Source: RGIG4034 sp045628945
GTDB lineage: Bacteria > Bacillota > Clostridia > Lachnospirales > Lachnospiraceae
Direction: 5' to 3'
Length of the DNA: 64,000 bases
NCBI GenBank assembly: GCA_045628945.1
Contig: JAZQQG010000003.1
Location: 1 to 64,000, forward strand
Shown: in pieces, positions 17,267 through 25,036 of the stretch
How positions within the stretch are numbered: the stretch's first letter is position 1
Layout of the letters: each line of letters opens with the position of its first letter
Translations under genes and position numbers: made by a program
Notes under the pieces: generated by a model
Database searches by the model: none
What the model saw: only the letters and a program-made list of their open reading frames with translations
Told to the model about the DNA's origin: nothing

Positions 17267-18028
17267 ATGGCAAAAATTATCGCAATTGCAAACCAGAAAG
17301 GCGGCGTCGGTAAGACGACCACCGCCATCAATCTGTCCGCTGCCTTAGCTGAGCACGGCAAAAAAGTCATGATCGTAGACATCGACCCCCAGGGCAATAC
17401 GACCAGTGGCTTCGGAATTGATAAAAATGAATTGGAGAATACTGTTTATGAGCTGATTCTGGGCGAGTGTTCCATCCAGGATTGTATCGTTCGCGACGCA
17501 ATTCCCGGCGTGGATATTGTTCCCTCGAATGTCGGCCTGGCAGCTGTTGAGATTGAATTAATCGGTGTGGACAAAAAAGAATTTATTCTGAAGAACGAGA
17601 TCGACTATGTGAACCGCTCCTACGACTATATTCTGATTGATTGTCCTCCTTCCTTAAGTCTTCTGACCGTAAATGCTATGACTACGGCGCAGACGGTAAT
17701 GGTTCCGATTCAGTGTGAATTCTACGCATTGGAGGGTCTGTCCCAGTTAATCTATACCGTGAACCTAGTTCGTGAGAGACTGAATCCTACTCTGGATATC
17801 GAGGGTGTTGTGTTCACCATGTATGATTCGAGAACGAACCTTTCTCAGCAGGTAGTGGAAAATGTGAAGAATAACATTCCCTACTATGTGTTTGAGACGG
17901 TAATTCCCAGAAATATTCGTCTTGCGGAGGCGCCCAGCTACGGCCTTCCCATTACAAAATATGACCCGAAGTCTGCCGGAGCGGAAAGCTACATGAAGCT
18001 TGCAGACGAACTGATGAAGCGTAAGTAG
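17267..18028 (+). CDS. parA: Chromosome partitioning ATPase ParA/Soj
   Basis: Deviant Walker ATPase that works with ParB and parS in origin segregation and, in B. subtilis, controls DnaA. The deviant Walker A motif KGGVGKTT is at residues 11-18, and DIDPQGNTTSGF and LIDCPPSLSLLTVNA follow. Its 253 residues match chromosomal Soj. A TATAAT at 17199-17204 with a poor -35 box and AAGAGGT before the ATG suggest its own promoter. The four parS-like sites lie just upstream, and parB starts 35 bp downstream. Confidence 0.97.
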   Translation: MAKIIAIANQKGGVGKTTTAINLSAALAEHGKKVMIVDIDPQGNTTSGFGIDKNELENTVYELILGECSIQDCIVRDAIPGVDIVPSNVGLAAVEIELIGVDKKEFILKNEIDYVNRSYDYILIDCPPSLSLLTVNAMTTAQTVMVPIQCEFYALEGLSQLIYTVNLVRERLNPTLDIEGVVFTMYDSRTNLSQQVVENVKNNIPYYVFETVIPRNIRLAEAPSYGLPITKYDPKSAGAESYMKLADELMKRK

Positions 18029-18063
18029 TGAAGTAAATTCCCGAGTAAAAGAGGAGTAAGCGT

Positions 18064-19014
18064 ATGGCACAAGCGAAGGCAACACAATCGAAAACAGCAA
18101 AGACTCAGGCATCGGTTTCACGTGGAGCAATGCCGAGAGGACTTGGAAAAGGCTTAGATTCCTTGATTCCCACCGGCGTAGCAGCCAAGAAGGAGCCCCA
18201 GGAAGTCAAGGAAGAAGCGAAGGAAACCGCGGAAGCAACTTCTATGGTTCGAATCTCTATGGTTGAGCCAAATAAGGATCAGCCCCGCCAGTTCTTTGAT
18301 GAAGAGGCGTTGGAAGAATTATCCCAGTCGATTGCTCAGTACGGTGTGTTAACGCCGATCCTGGTACAGGACAGAGGAAATCATTATGAGATTATTGCCG
18401 GTGAGCGTCGTTGGAGAGCTGCTCTGAAGGCAGGACTTAAGGAGATTCCCGTTGTAATTCGTAAATATACCGAGCAGGAGATTCTTGAGATTTCCATCAT
18501 TGAGAACTTACAGCGTGAGGACATTAACGACATTGAAGAAGCCCTTGCCTACAAGCGTTTGATGGATGAGTTCCATCTCACACAGGAGGATGTTGCCAAG
18601 AAGGTAAGCAAGAGCCGAACCGCGATTACGAATAAGATTCGTCTTTTGAAACTGACCGAGGAAGTGCAGGAATACATCAAGAACGGCAAGTTATCCGAAG
18701 GTCATGCCAGAGCGTTAATCGGCGTAGCCAATCCCGAGCAACAGCTTCGTCTTGCGAATAAAATTGTTGAAGAAGAACTCAATGTTCGTGAGGTTGAGAA
18801 GCTGATTCGCGATCTGAACAAGCCGCAGAAAGCAAATACCAAGGACAAAAAGAGCGAGCAGTTGGACGCAGTCTATGCAAGTATCGAAGAGAATCTTAAG
18901 CAGAAGCTTGGCACGAAGGTAAATGTTGTGAATAAGGGCAACGGTGCCGGCAAGATTGAGATTGAATTCTACAACAACGACGAGCTGGAGCGCATTTTGG
19001 AAGCCATCCGCTAA
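18064..19014 (+). CDS. parB: Chromosome partitioning protein ParB/Spo0J
   Basis: CTP-dependent DNA clamp that loads at parS. It has a Lys/Ala-rich N-terminus with MPRGLGKGLDSLIP (a ParA-interacting segment), the ParB/Srx CTPase motif GERRWRAALKAG, the helix-turn-helix region EDVAKKVSKSRTAITNKIR, and a C-terminal dimerisation domain. Its 316 residues are typical. GAGGAG precedes the ATG. A degenerate parS-like core (TTTCACGTGGAGCA) occurs inside the gene at 18116-18129. The last codons and the following ribosome binding site are tandemly duplicated. Confidence 0.97.
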   Translation: MAQAKATQSKTAKTQASVSRGAMPRGLGKGLDSLIPTGVAAKKEPQEVKEEAKETAEATSMVRISMVEPNKDQPRQFFDEEALEELSQSIAQYGVLTPILVQDRGNHYEIIAGERRWRAALKAGLKEIPVVIRKYTEQEILEISIIENLQREDINDIEEALAYKRLMDEFHLTQEDVAKKVSKSRTAITNKIRLLKLTEEVQEYIKNGKLSEGHARALIGVANPEQQLRLANKIVEEELNVREVEKLIRDLNKPQKANTKDKKSEQLDAVYASIEENLKQKLGTKVNVVNKGNGAGKIEIEFYNNDELERILEAIR

Positions 19015-19043
19015 GGAGATAGACGCCATCCGCTAAGGAGATA
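19003..19043 (+). repeat. 22-bp tandem duplication covering parB stop and downstream RBS
   Basis: GCCATCCGCTAAGGAGATA occurs at 19003-19021 and 19025-19043. The first copy encodes the ParB end and its TAA stop; the second provides the AAGGAG used by the next gene. Period 22 bp. Confidence 0.9.
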
Positions 19044-19048
19044 AGAAT

Positions 19049-19567
19049 ATGACTTTATTCGAGAAAATGGGACTGGGAGGAATGGATACAAGCTATCTGT
19101 TTCTTGGAATGGGAGTGCTGCTCCTGGTACTTCTGGTCCTGGTGATTTCTTTGTTATGTAAACTAAAAAAGCTGACGGAAAAATACGAAGTATTTATGCA
19201 GGGAAAGCCTGCCAAGTCGCTTGAAAAGGAGTTTTCCGGCCTGTTTGAGGATGTTCGTTTCCTGAAAAGTGCCGAGGAAAAGGACAAGAATGACATTCGC
19301 GCAATCAATGCTCGTTTAAGTAAGGCAATTGTAAAGGTCGGACTCAATAAGTACGATGCCTATCGCGAGAGCGGCGGTAAGTTAAGCTACGCTCTTGCTC
19401 TTTTGGACGAACATGATAACGGTATTCTGATCAATGCGATTCAGAACGGTTCCACGAGCTATTCCTACACGAAGCGAATCGTGAACGGAGCAAGCAAGAA
19501 GGAACTGAGCGAGCATGAGCAGATCGCTCTGAACAAGGCACTTGGCAATACGGATGAAACGGAGTAA
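19049..19567 (+). CDS. DUF4446 family membrane-anchored protein
   Basis: A 172-residue protein with one N-terminal membrane segment (about residues 15-38, SYLFLGMGVLLLVLLVLVIS), a coiled-coil stretch, and a conserved C-terminal domain (KVGLNKYDAYRESGGKLSYALALLD, then NGILINAIQNGSTSYSYTKRIVNG, seen as separate segments). This matches the DUF4446 family, commonly placed just after parB in Firmicutes. The function is unknown. The start ATG follows AAGGAG from the duplicated segment. Confidence 0.85.
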   Translation: MTLFEKMGLGGMDTSYLFLGMGVLLLVLLVLVISLLCKLKKLTEKYEVFMQGKPAKSLEKEFSGLFEDVRFLKSAEEKDKNDIRAINARLSKAIVKVGLNKYDAYRESGGKLSYALALLDEHDNGILINAIQNGSTSYSYTKRIVNGASKKELSEHEQIALNKALGNTDETE

Positions 19568-19570
19568 ACA

Positions 19571-20659
19571 GTGAAACGAATTCTTCTGGAAGAAATCGAC
19601 CGGGATTACACGCTTGCCAAGGATGTGCTGGATGATAATTTTCAGGTTCTTCTCGGCAAGGGCAATCTCCTCAAAAAAGAATATATCGATAAGCTGGCGG
19701 AAATGGGCGTCCGTGAGGTCTGCGTAGAGACGGAAAAACTCGTGGAAGAGGATCCGACCGTGATCTTAAAAACCGAGATGGAGGAATCTTTTCGCCAGAA
19801 CATTAAAAACGTCATGGAGCGCCATATTTACACGAATTCCTCGGAGTTGCAGCAGCTCATGGGCACTGCGGAGGACATTATCTCCAACGTTCTTGAAGAG
19901 AAGGAAGTCGTTGAGCAGGTGTACGATATCAAGGAGCGAAGCGCTGATATCTACGAGCACTCCATCAGCCTGTGTACTCTGGCAACCCTGACGGCTCTGA
20001 AGCTGGGACTGCTTGAGGAAGACATTCATGACATTGCGGTGTCTTGTCTTTTACACGATCTGGGTCTTCGCTATATTACGATTCCCTACCAGAATCGCGA
20101 TATTCGGGAATTGGAAGATTATGAGTTAAAAGAGTATAAAAAGCACCCTGTCTATGCCTACAGTGCATTAAAGAATGAGAGGTGGATCTCCGAGAAGTCC
20201 AAGAATATGATCCTGATGCATCATGAATACATCGACGGAACCGGGTATCCCCTGCATGCAACCTCTCTTCCGTTGGAGGTCTGCATCGTCAATGTATGCG
20301 ATGCTTTTGATGAGATGATCTGCGGTGTCGGCTGTGCGAGAGCCAAGGTGTACGAGGCCATCGAGTTTTTGAAGATTTTCCGCGGATCCCGCTTCAATCG
20401 CAAGGTAGTGGATACGCTGCTTCAGTTTACGGCGGTTTATCCCACCGGGACCAAGGTGAAGTTAACTACCGGCGAGCTTGGCGTCGTTGTGAAGCAGAAT
20501 CGAGAGTTTCCGGAGCGCCCGGTACTGCATGTACTGGTACCGAAATCCGGTCCCGCTGCCCGTGTCGTATTCGAGTATGCAAATATCGAGTATGAGGAAG
20601 GTCGCGAGTTGAATCTTTTGGCGGAAAACAGTGTATTTATCAGTGAAGTAATCGAGTAA
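19571..20659 (+). CDS. HD-GYP-type metal-dependent phosphohydrolase
   Basis: A 362-residue protein with an N-terminal DUF3391-like region and an HD domain. The HD motif is LLHDLGLRY (about residue 160), and HHEYIDGTGYP near residue 217 is the HD-GYP signature, found in enzymes that hydrolyse cyclic-di-GMP. HDLG replaces the usual HDIGK: the Lys after Gly is Leu. Activity is therefore likely but not certain. The start is GTG at 19571, preceded by GGAG and four bases after the DUF4446 stop. Co-transcription with parAB-DUF4446 is likely. Confidence 0.85.
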   Translation: MKRILLEEIDRDYTLAKDVLDDNFQVLLGKGNLLKKEYIDKLAEMGVREVCVETEKLVEEDPTVILKTEMEESFRQNIKNVMERHIYTNSSELQQLMGTAEDIISNVLEEKEVVEQVYDIKERSADIYEHSISLCTLATLTALKLGLLEEDIHDIAVSCLLHDLGLRYITIPYQNRDIRELEDYELKEYKKHPVYAYSALKNERWISEKSKNMILMHHEYIDGTGYPLHATSLPLEVCIVNVCDAFDEMICGVGCARAKVYEAIEFLKIFRGSRFNRKVVDTLLQFTAVYPTGTKVKLTTGELGVVVKQNREFPERPVLHVLVPKSGPAARVVFEYANIEYEEGRELNLLAENSVFISEVIE

Positions 20660-20712
20660 TCGAATCAACCATAATAAATTAACGAATCCAGTAGGATCAG
20701 GGAGGAAAAATC

Positions 20713-21996
20713 ATGATCGACATTAAATTTTTACGTGAGAATCCGGACGCAGTGAAGGAAAACATCAAGAAGAAGTTCCAGGATTCCAAGCTTCCCCTCG
20801 TAGATGAGGTAATTGCCCTTGACGAGGAAAGAAGAAAGTCCCAGGTGGAGGCAGACAACCTTCGTGCAGAGAAGAATAAGCTCTCCAAGCAGATTGGTGC
20901 ATTGATGGGCCAGGGCAAAAAGGACGAGGCAGAGGCAGTTAAGGCAGAGGTTGCCAAGGATGCTTCCCGTCTGGATGAGTTAGCAGAGAAGGAGAAGGAA
21001 TTGGACGAGAAGGTCACCAAGATTATGATGACCATTCCCAACATCATCGATCCTACCGTTCCCATCGGAAAAGACGATAGCGAAAACGTTGAGATTAAGC
21101 GTTACGGTGAGCCGGTTGTTCCCGAGTACGAGATTCCTTATCATTCCGAGATTATGGAGTCCTTCGGTGGTCTGGATCTGGATTCCGCAAGACGCGTTGC
21201 CGGTAACGGTTTCTATTATCTGATGGGTGACATTGCCCGTCTTCATTCCGCAGTAATCGCATATGCAAGAGATTTCATGATTAATCGTGGATTCACCTAC
21301 TGTGTTCCTCCTTTCATGATTCGTGCCAATGTTGTTACCGGCGTAATGAGCTTCGCAGAGATGGATGCCATGATGTACAAGATTGAGGGAGAGGACCTCT
21401 ACTTAATCGGTACCAGTGAGCACTCCATGATTGGTAAGTTTATTGATCAGATTGTTCCCGAGGCAGACCTTCCTCAGACCTTAACCAGCTATTCTCCTTG
21501 TTTCCGTAAGGAGAAAGGCGCTCACGGTATCGATGAAAGAGGTGTATACCGTATCCATCAGTTCGAAAAGCAGGAGGTGGTTGTTATCTGTAAGCCCGAG
21601 GAGAGCCCGATGTGGTTTGATAAATTATGGCAGAACACCGTAGATTTGTTCCGTTCCATGGAGATTCCCGTTCGTACCATCGAATGCTGCTCCGGTGATC
21701 TGGCAGATCTGAAGGTGAAGTCCTACGATGTGGAGGCTTGGAGCCCTCGTCAGCAGAAGTATTTCGAGGTTGGTAGCTGTTCGAACCTCGGCGAGGCACA
21801 GGCAAGAAGATTGAAGATTCGTGTCAAGGGTGAGAACGGAAACTACTTGCCTCACACCTTAAACAACACGGTAGTGGCACCGCCCAGAATGTTAATCGCA
21901 TTCTTAGAGAATCACTTACAGGCCGACGGAAGCGTTACCATTCCTGAGGTTCTTTGGCCTTACATGGGTGGTCAGAAGGTCATCACCAAGAAGTAA
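20713..21996 (+). CDS. serS: Seryl-tRNA synthetase
   Basis: Class II aminoacyl-tRNA synthetase that charges tRNA-Ser and can feed selenocysteine synthesis. At 427 residues it begins MIDIKFLRENPDAVKENIKK, the typical start of the tRNA-binding coiled-coil arm (residues 25-105). Motif 2 is CFRKEKGAHGIDERGVYRIH, and the motif 3 region includes HTLNNTVVAPPRMLIAFLEN. GGGAGG lies nine bases before the ATG. I saw no T-box element in the 53-bp upstream gap. Confidence 0.98.
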   Translation: MIDIKFLRENPDAVKENIKKKFQDSKLPLVDEVIALDEERRKSQVEADNLRAEKNKLSKQIGALMGQGKKDEAEAVKAEVAKDASRLDELAEKEKELDEKVTKIMMTIPNIIDPTVPIGKDDSENVEIKRYGEPVVPEYEIPYHSEIMESFGGLDLDSARRVAGNGFYYLMGDIARLHSAVIAYARDFMINRGFTYCVPPFMIRANVVTGVMSFAEMDAMMYKIEGEDLYLIGTSEHSMIGKFIDQIVPEADLPQTLTSYSPCFRKEKGAHGIDERGVYRIHQFEKQEVVVICKPEESPMWFDKLWQNTVDLFRSMEIPVRTIECCSGDLADLKVKSYDVEAWSPRQQKYFEVGSCSNLGEAQARRLKIRVKGENGNYLPHTLNNTVVAPPRMLIAFLENHLQADGSVTIPEVLWPYMGGQKVITKK

Positions 21997-22010
21997 AAGA
22001 GGATTGAAAC

Positions 22011-22958
22011 GTGCATCAGTACCTTAGCGCCATCGGGTTTCGCAATGTAAAAACCCGGAAACAATGGAATACCCTGATTGAACAGGTTCGCAAAGCTCCG
22101 GATACCCGCGAGTATGTGACACTTTTCCCTGCGTTGGAGGAGTCGCCATTATTAGCGGAATATCGTGTAAAAGTTAGCGATAATATGGGAATTGCCGTTG
22201 TGGGCGAGTTCGACGAGGACAATGTGTTCTATTTTGACCATGCTTTTCCCTACTTAATCGGCAGCGGGATTACTTCCAACGAAGAAGTGAATGTGGACCG
22301 TCATGCAGACCAGTACGCGTATGCCGGAATCTGCGATGATGCGAATGTGGGCGTTATTCTGATCTTTTATCTGGAGAACAGTGTGTCCTACATTCGTTCC
22401 TGCGGCGGAATCCATCTCGAAACCGGATTCGAAGCGGAGAAATATGTTGGCCCTATGGGTCGGGAGGGTAAAGCCGCCGGCAGTGCCGGAATCTGTCTTG
22501 CCGGTCTTTCGACGAACGGTACGATTATGATGCCGATCGGAAAAAACGAATCCGACAAGGCGAAGCTTCGTAATGTCACCGGGAAGCGCACAAAGCTTGT
22601 GGCAGCGGCGCGAAGCGGAGACGAGAACGCCATGGAAAGCTTAACGCTTGAGGATATGGACACCTACAATATGCTTTCGAAGCGGATTCACAAGGAGGAT
22701 GTGTTCTCTTTGGTGGATACCTACTTCATGCCGTATGGTGCCCAGAGCGATAAGTACTCGGTTCTGGGAGAGATTCTTGACTTCCGGACCGTGCACAATT
22801 CGTTAACGAAGGAGGCGGTCGTTCAGATGACATTAAACTGTAACGACTTGATCTTCGACGTATGCATTAATCGTGATGATCTTCTCGGAGAGCCTTCGGT
22901 AGGTCGTCGTTTCAAAGGTAGTATCTGGCTCCAGGGTCGTATCCCGTTTGAGTCATGA
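22011..22958 (+). CDS. DUF3881-like protein of unknown function
   Basis: A 315-residue soluble protein starting at GTG 22011 (MHQYLSAIGFRNVKTRKQW), 14 bp after serS. There is no signal peptide or membrane segment. The overall sequence resembles the DUF3881 family known mainly from Lachnospiraceae; this assignment is from memory of the family pattern. Features include acidic segments (GEFDEDNVFYFDHAFPYL) and a Gly-rich centre (GPMGREGKAAGSAGICLAG). No catalytic motif is recognised. The tRNA-Arg gene starts 11 bp after its stop. Confidence 0.65.
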   Translation: MHQYLSAIGFRNVKTRKQWNTLIEQVRKAPDTREYVTLFPALEESPLLAEYRVKVSDNMGIAVVGEFDEDNVFYFDHAFPYLIGSGITSNEEVNVDRHADQYAYAGICDDANVGVILIFYLENSVSYIRSCGGIHLETGFEAEKYVGPMGREGKAAGSAGICLAGLSTNGTIMMPIGKNESDKAKLRNVTGKRTKLVAAARSGDENAMESLTLEDMDTYNMLSKRIHKEDVFSLVDTYFMPYGAQSDKYSVLGEILDFRTVHNSLTKEAVVQMTLNCNDLIFDVCINRDDLLGEPSVGRRFKGSIWLQGRIPFES

Positions 22959-22969
22959 TAGGATAACCG

Positions 22970-23041
22970 GTTCCCATAGTTAAGTGGATATAATAAACCC
23001 CTCCTAAGGGTTAGTCGCCAGTTCGACTCTGGCTGGGAACG
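22970..23041 (+). tRNA. tRNA-Arg (anticodon CCT)
   Basis: The sequence folds into a cloverleaf. The acceptor stem is GTTCCCA/TGGGAAC, the anticodon stem AACCC/GGGTT with loop CTCCTAA (anticodon CCT), and the T arm GCCAG-TTCGACT-CTGGC. The discriminator is G at 23041 and CCA is not encoded. It decodes AGG. It lies in the 104-bp gap between two same-strand protein genes, with no promoter of its own that I can see. Confidence 0.95.
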
Positions 23042-23062
23042 TTTGTCGCATAAGGAGATTAC

Positions 23063-24031
23063 GTGAACTATATCGTTTTTGATTTGGAATGGAATCAGCC
23101 GATGGACGGTCAGGAGGAAGTGAATGAGAAGCTTCCCTTTGAGATTATTGAAATCGGCGCAGTGAAACTGAACAAGAACCGTGAGACCGTATCTTCTTTT
23201 AGCGAGGTAGTCTGTCCGCAAATCTATGAAAAGCTGAATCATATTACGAGGAAGCTGATTCACATTACCGCCCAGGAATTGCAGGCCGGAAGTACTTTTC
23301 CGGTGGTGGCGAAGCGTTTCTTGGATTGGTGTCGCGAGGGGGATGAGGAATTCCTCTTTTGTACCTGGGGTTCCCTGGATGTTATGGAGTTGCAGCGAAA
23401 TATGGAGTACTATCATTTCACTCCGTTATCGAACGGTCCCATGGCATTTCTCGATGTTCAGAAATTATTCAGTATCTCGGAGGGCACGCCGAAAGCCCGC
23501 ATGGCCCTTGAGACGGTCGTCGATTCGCTGAAGCTGATGAAGGATGTTCCTTTTCATCGGGCGTACGGAGATGCTTACTATACCGCCGAGATTCTGAAAA
23601 CGATTCCGGATCCGACGGTTTTGGATTACGTATCCCTCGATACCTATTACATTCCGAAATCCCGACAGGAAGAGGTGGAGATCTTTTTCCCGACCTATTC
23701 GAAGTACGTTTCGCGGGAATTTCCCGATAAGCAGACCGCCATGGAGGACCGAAAGGTCGGATCCATGTGCTGTCCGTTTTGCCGTAAAAATCTTCGCCGA
23801 AGAGTGCGCTATTTTGCGGCCAACAGTAAGCACTACTTAGGAGTCGGTTTTTGCGAGGACCATGGGCTGATTAAGTACAAGGTTCGTATGAAGAAGATCG
23901 GTGAGGAGGGAGTCTTCGTAGTGAAGACCGCCCGCGCCATTACGGAAGAGGAATTAGAACTTCTCCGTATCAAAAAAGAAAAAGCGAAACTGATTAAAAA
24001 GAGCAAAAAGAGGGCAGGAAGACATGATTGA
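23063..24031 (+). CDS. DEDD-family 3'-5' exonuclease with C-terminal zinc-ribbon-like region
   Basis: A 322-residue protein starting at GTG 23063 after AAGGAG. The N-terminus has the DEDD exonuclease motif I (IVFDLEWNQ, Asp7 and Glu9). A later HRAYGDAYYTAEIL (about residues 173-186) supplies the Exo III His and Asp, consistent with the DEDDh subgroup (RNase T/DnaQ-like). Residues about 236-270 carry CCPFCRKN and later FCEDHG, possibly a metal-binding ribbon. The substrate is unknown. Its 3' end overlaps the next kinase gene by eight bases. Confidence 0.82.
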   Translation: MNYIVFDLEWNQPMDGQEEVNEKLPFEIIEIGAVKLNKNRETVSSFSEVVCPQIYEKLNHITRKLIHITAQELQAGSTFPVVAKRFLDWCREGDEEFLFCTWGSLDVMELQRNMEYYHFTPLSNGPMAFLDVQKLFSISEGTPKARMALETVVDSLKLMKDVPFHRAYGDAYYTAEILKTIPDPTVLDYVSLDTYYIPKSRQEEVEIFFPTYSKYVSREFPDKQTAMEDRKVGSMCCPFCRKNLRRRVRYFAANSKHYLGVGFCEDHGLIKYKVRMKKIGEEGVFVVKTARAITEEELELLRIKKEKAKLIKKSKKRAGRHD

Positions 24032-24893
24032 TCTTCGTTATGCGGCCGAGTTAAGCGGCAATGAGCGAATTCGCGAGCTGGAAGCGGAGAATGCCGAACT
24101 GAAGAATATGATTGAGCTGCAGAAGCTGCAGATTACGGATCTGAAAGAAATTAACGATGAGTTAAAGTATCAGGCGGAGGCTCATCCGTATCATTCCGAT
24201 GACGATTACGAGAATAAGATCTATGAGCAAAAAATGGAGAATGAGCAGCAGCTGATGGAGTTTAAGATGTTAGCGAGCCAGATCAATCCTCATTTTCTCT
24301 ACAATACACTGGAAACGATTCGTATGAAGGCCCTCACGGAGGGGAATCCGGAGGTGGCCAATGCCATTAAGCTCTTGGGCAAGTCCCTTCGTTATGTCTT
24401 GGAGAACAACGGCTCGAATGCCACTACGCTCAAAAACGAGCTGACTCATGTGGAGATCTACCTGATTATCCAGAAATTACGCTTTTCCGAGCGTGTGAAT
24501 TACGAGATTAACGTCGCAGAGGATGTGAACGCCGATTCTGTGGAAATCCTCCCCCTGTTCCTGCAGCCCATTGTGGAAAACGCCATTGTTCACGGGCTGG
24601 AAGAGGCGGAACGCTTCGGTCTGGTGCAGATCAATGTATCCCAACAGGACGATGAGCTTCTTTTCATCGAGGTAAAAGACAACGGAATGGGAATGGACGA
24701 GGAAACCCTCGCGGCATTAAACCGGAAGCTTTCCATGCCCAACCGCCGGTTTACTTCCTCGATTGGTCTGTACAATATTGCACAGCGGATTCGTCTTTTC
24801 TACGGAGACCGCTATTCCATGAAGGTGGAGAGCAAGGAAGGTGCCGGAACAAAGGTAACCCTTACGCTGCCCTTGCGGAATCTTGCGGACTAA
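24024..24893 (+). CDS. Soluble YesM/LytS-type sensor histidine kinase
   Basis: A 289-residue kinase with an N-terminal coiled coil (residues 12-85), the His_kinase phosphoacceptor motif SQINPHFLYNTLE (His90), and an HATPase domain (PLFLQPIVENAIVHGLEEAE, then DNGMGMD and GLYNIAQRI). Kinases with this motif usually have two membrane segments and an extracellular sensor; none is present here. No response regulator is adjacent. The YesN-type regulator at 34759-36324 is the likely partner by family, an inference. It overlaps the exonuclease gene by eight bases and is followed by a terminator. Confidence 0.85.
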   Translation: MIDLRYAAELSGNERIRELEAENAELKNMIELQKLQITDLKEINDELKYQAEAHPYHSDDDYENKIYEQKMENEQQLMEFKMLASQINPHFLYNTLETIRMKALTEGNPEVANAIKLLGKSLRYVLENNGSNATTLKNELTHVEIYLIIQKLRFSERVNYEINVAEDVNADSVEILPLFLQPIVENAIVHGLEEAERFGLVQINVSQQDDELLFIEVKDNGMGMDEETLAALNRKLSMPNRRFTSSIGLYNIAQRIRLFYGDRYSMKVESKEGAGTKVTLTLPLRNLAD

Positions 24894-24946
24894 ATTGAAG
24901 ATATCCACAAGTTACCTCTAATAAATACTGTAAATTCACAAAAATT

Positions 24947-24975
24947 GCGACTGTACAAATACGGCCGCTTTTTTT
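24947..24975 (+). terminator. Probable terminator before the ABC transporter operon
   Basis: An imperfect stem GCGACTGTA / TACGGCCGC with loop CAAA is followed by seven T. A TATAAT at 24977-24982 directly after it may be the -10 box of the transporter operon, but no good -35 box is visible. Confidence 0.65.
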
Positions 24976-25036
24976 CTATAATGGAGTACAAGTTAACCTA
25001 TGCTCATTGATGGGAATAATGAAAAGGAGTGGTGAG

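Noticed and set aside
18116..18129. parS site inside parB
   Set aside because: TTTCACGTGGAGCA has three differences from the full consensus and is probably too weak to call a site.
20660..20712. Possible T-box leader before serS
   Set aside because: The gap is only 53 bp and contains neither a T-box core nor an antiterminator/terminator pair.
22823..23416. 197-residue open frame on the minus strand
   Set aside because: It crosses the tRNA-Arg gene and two genuine plus-strand genes.
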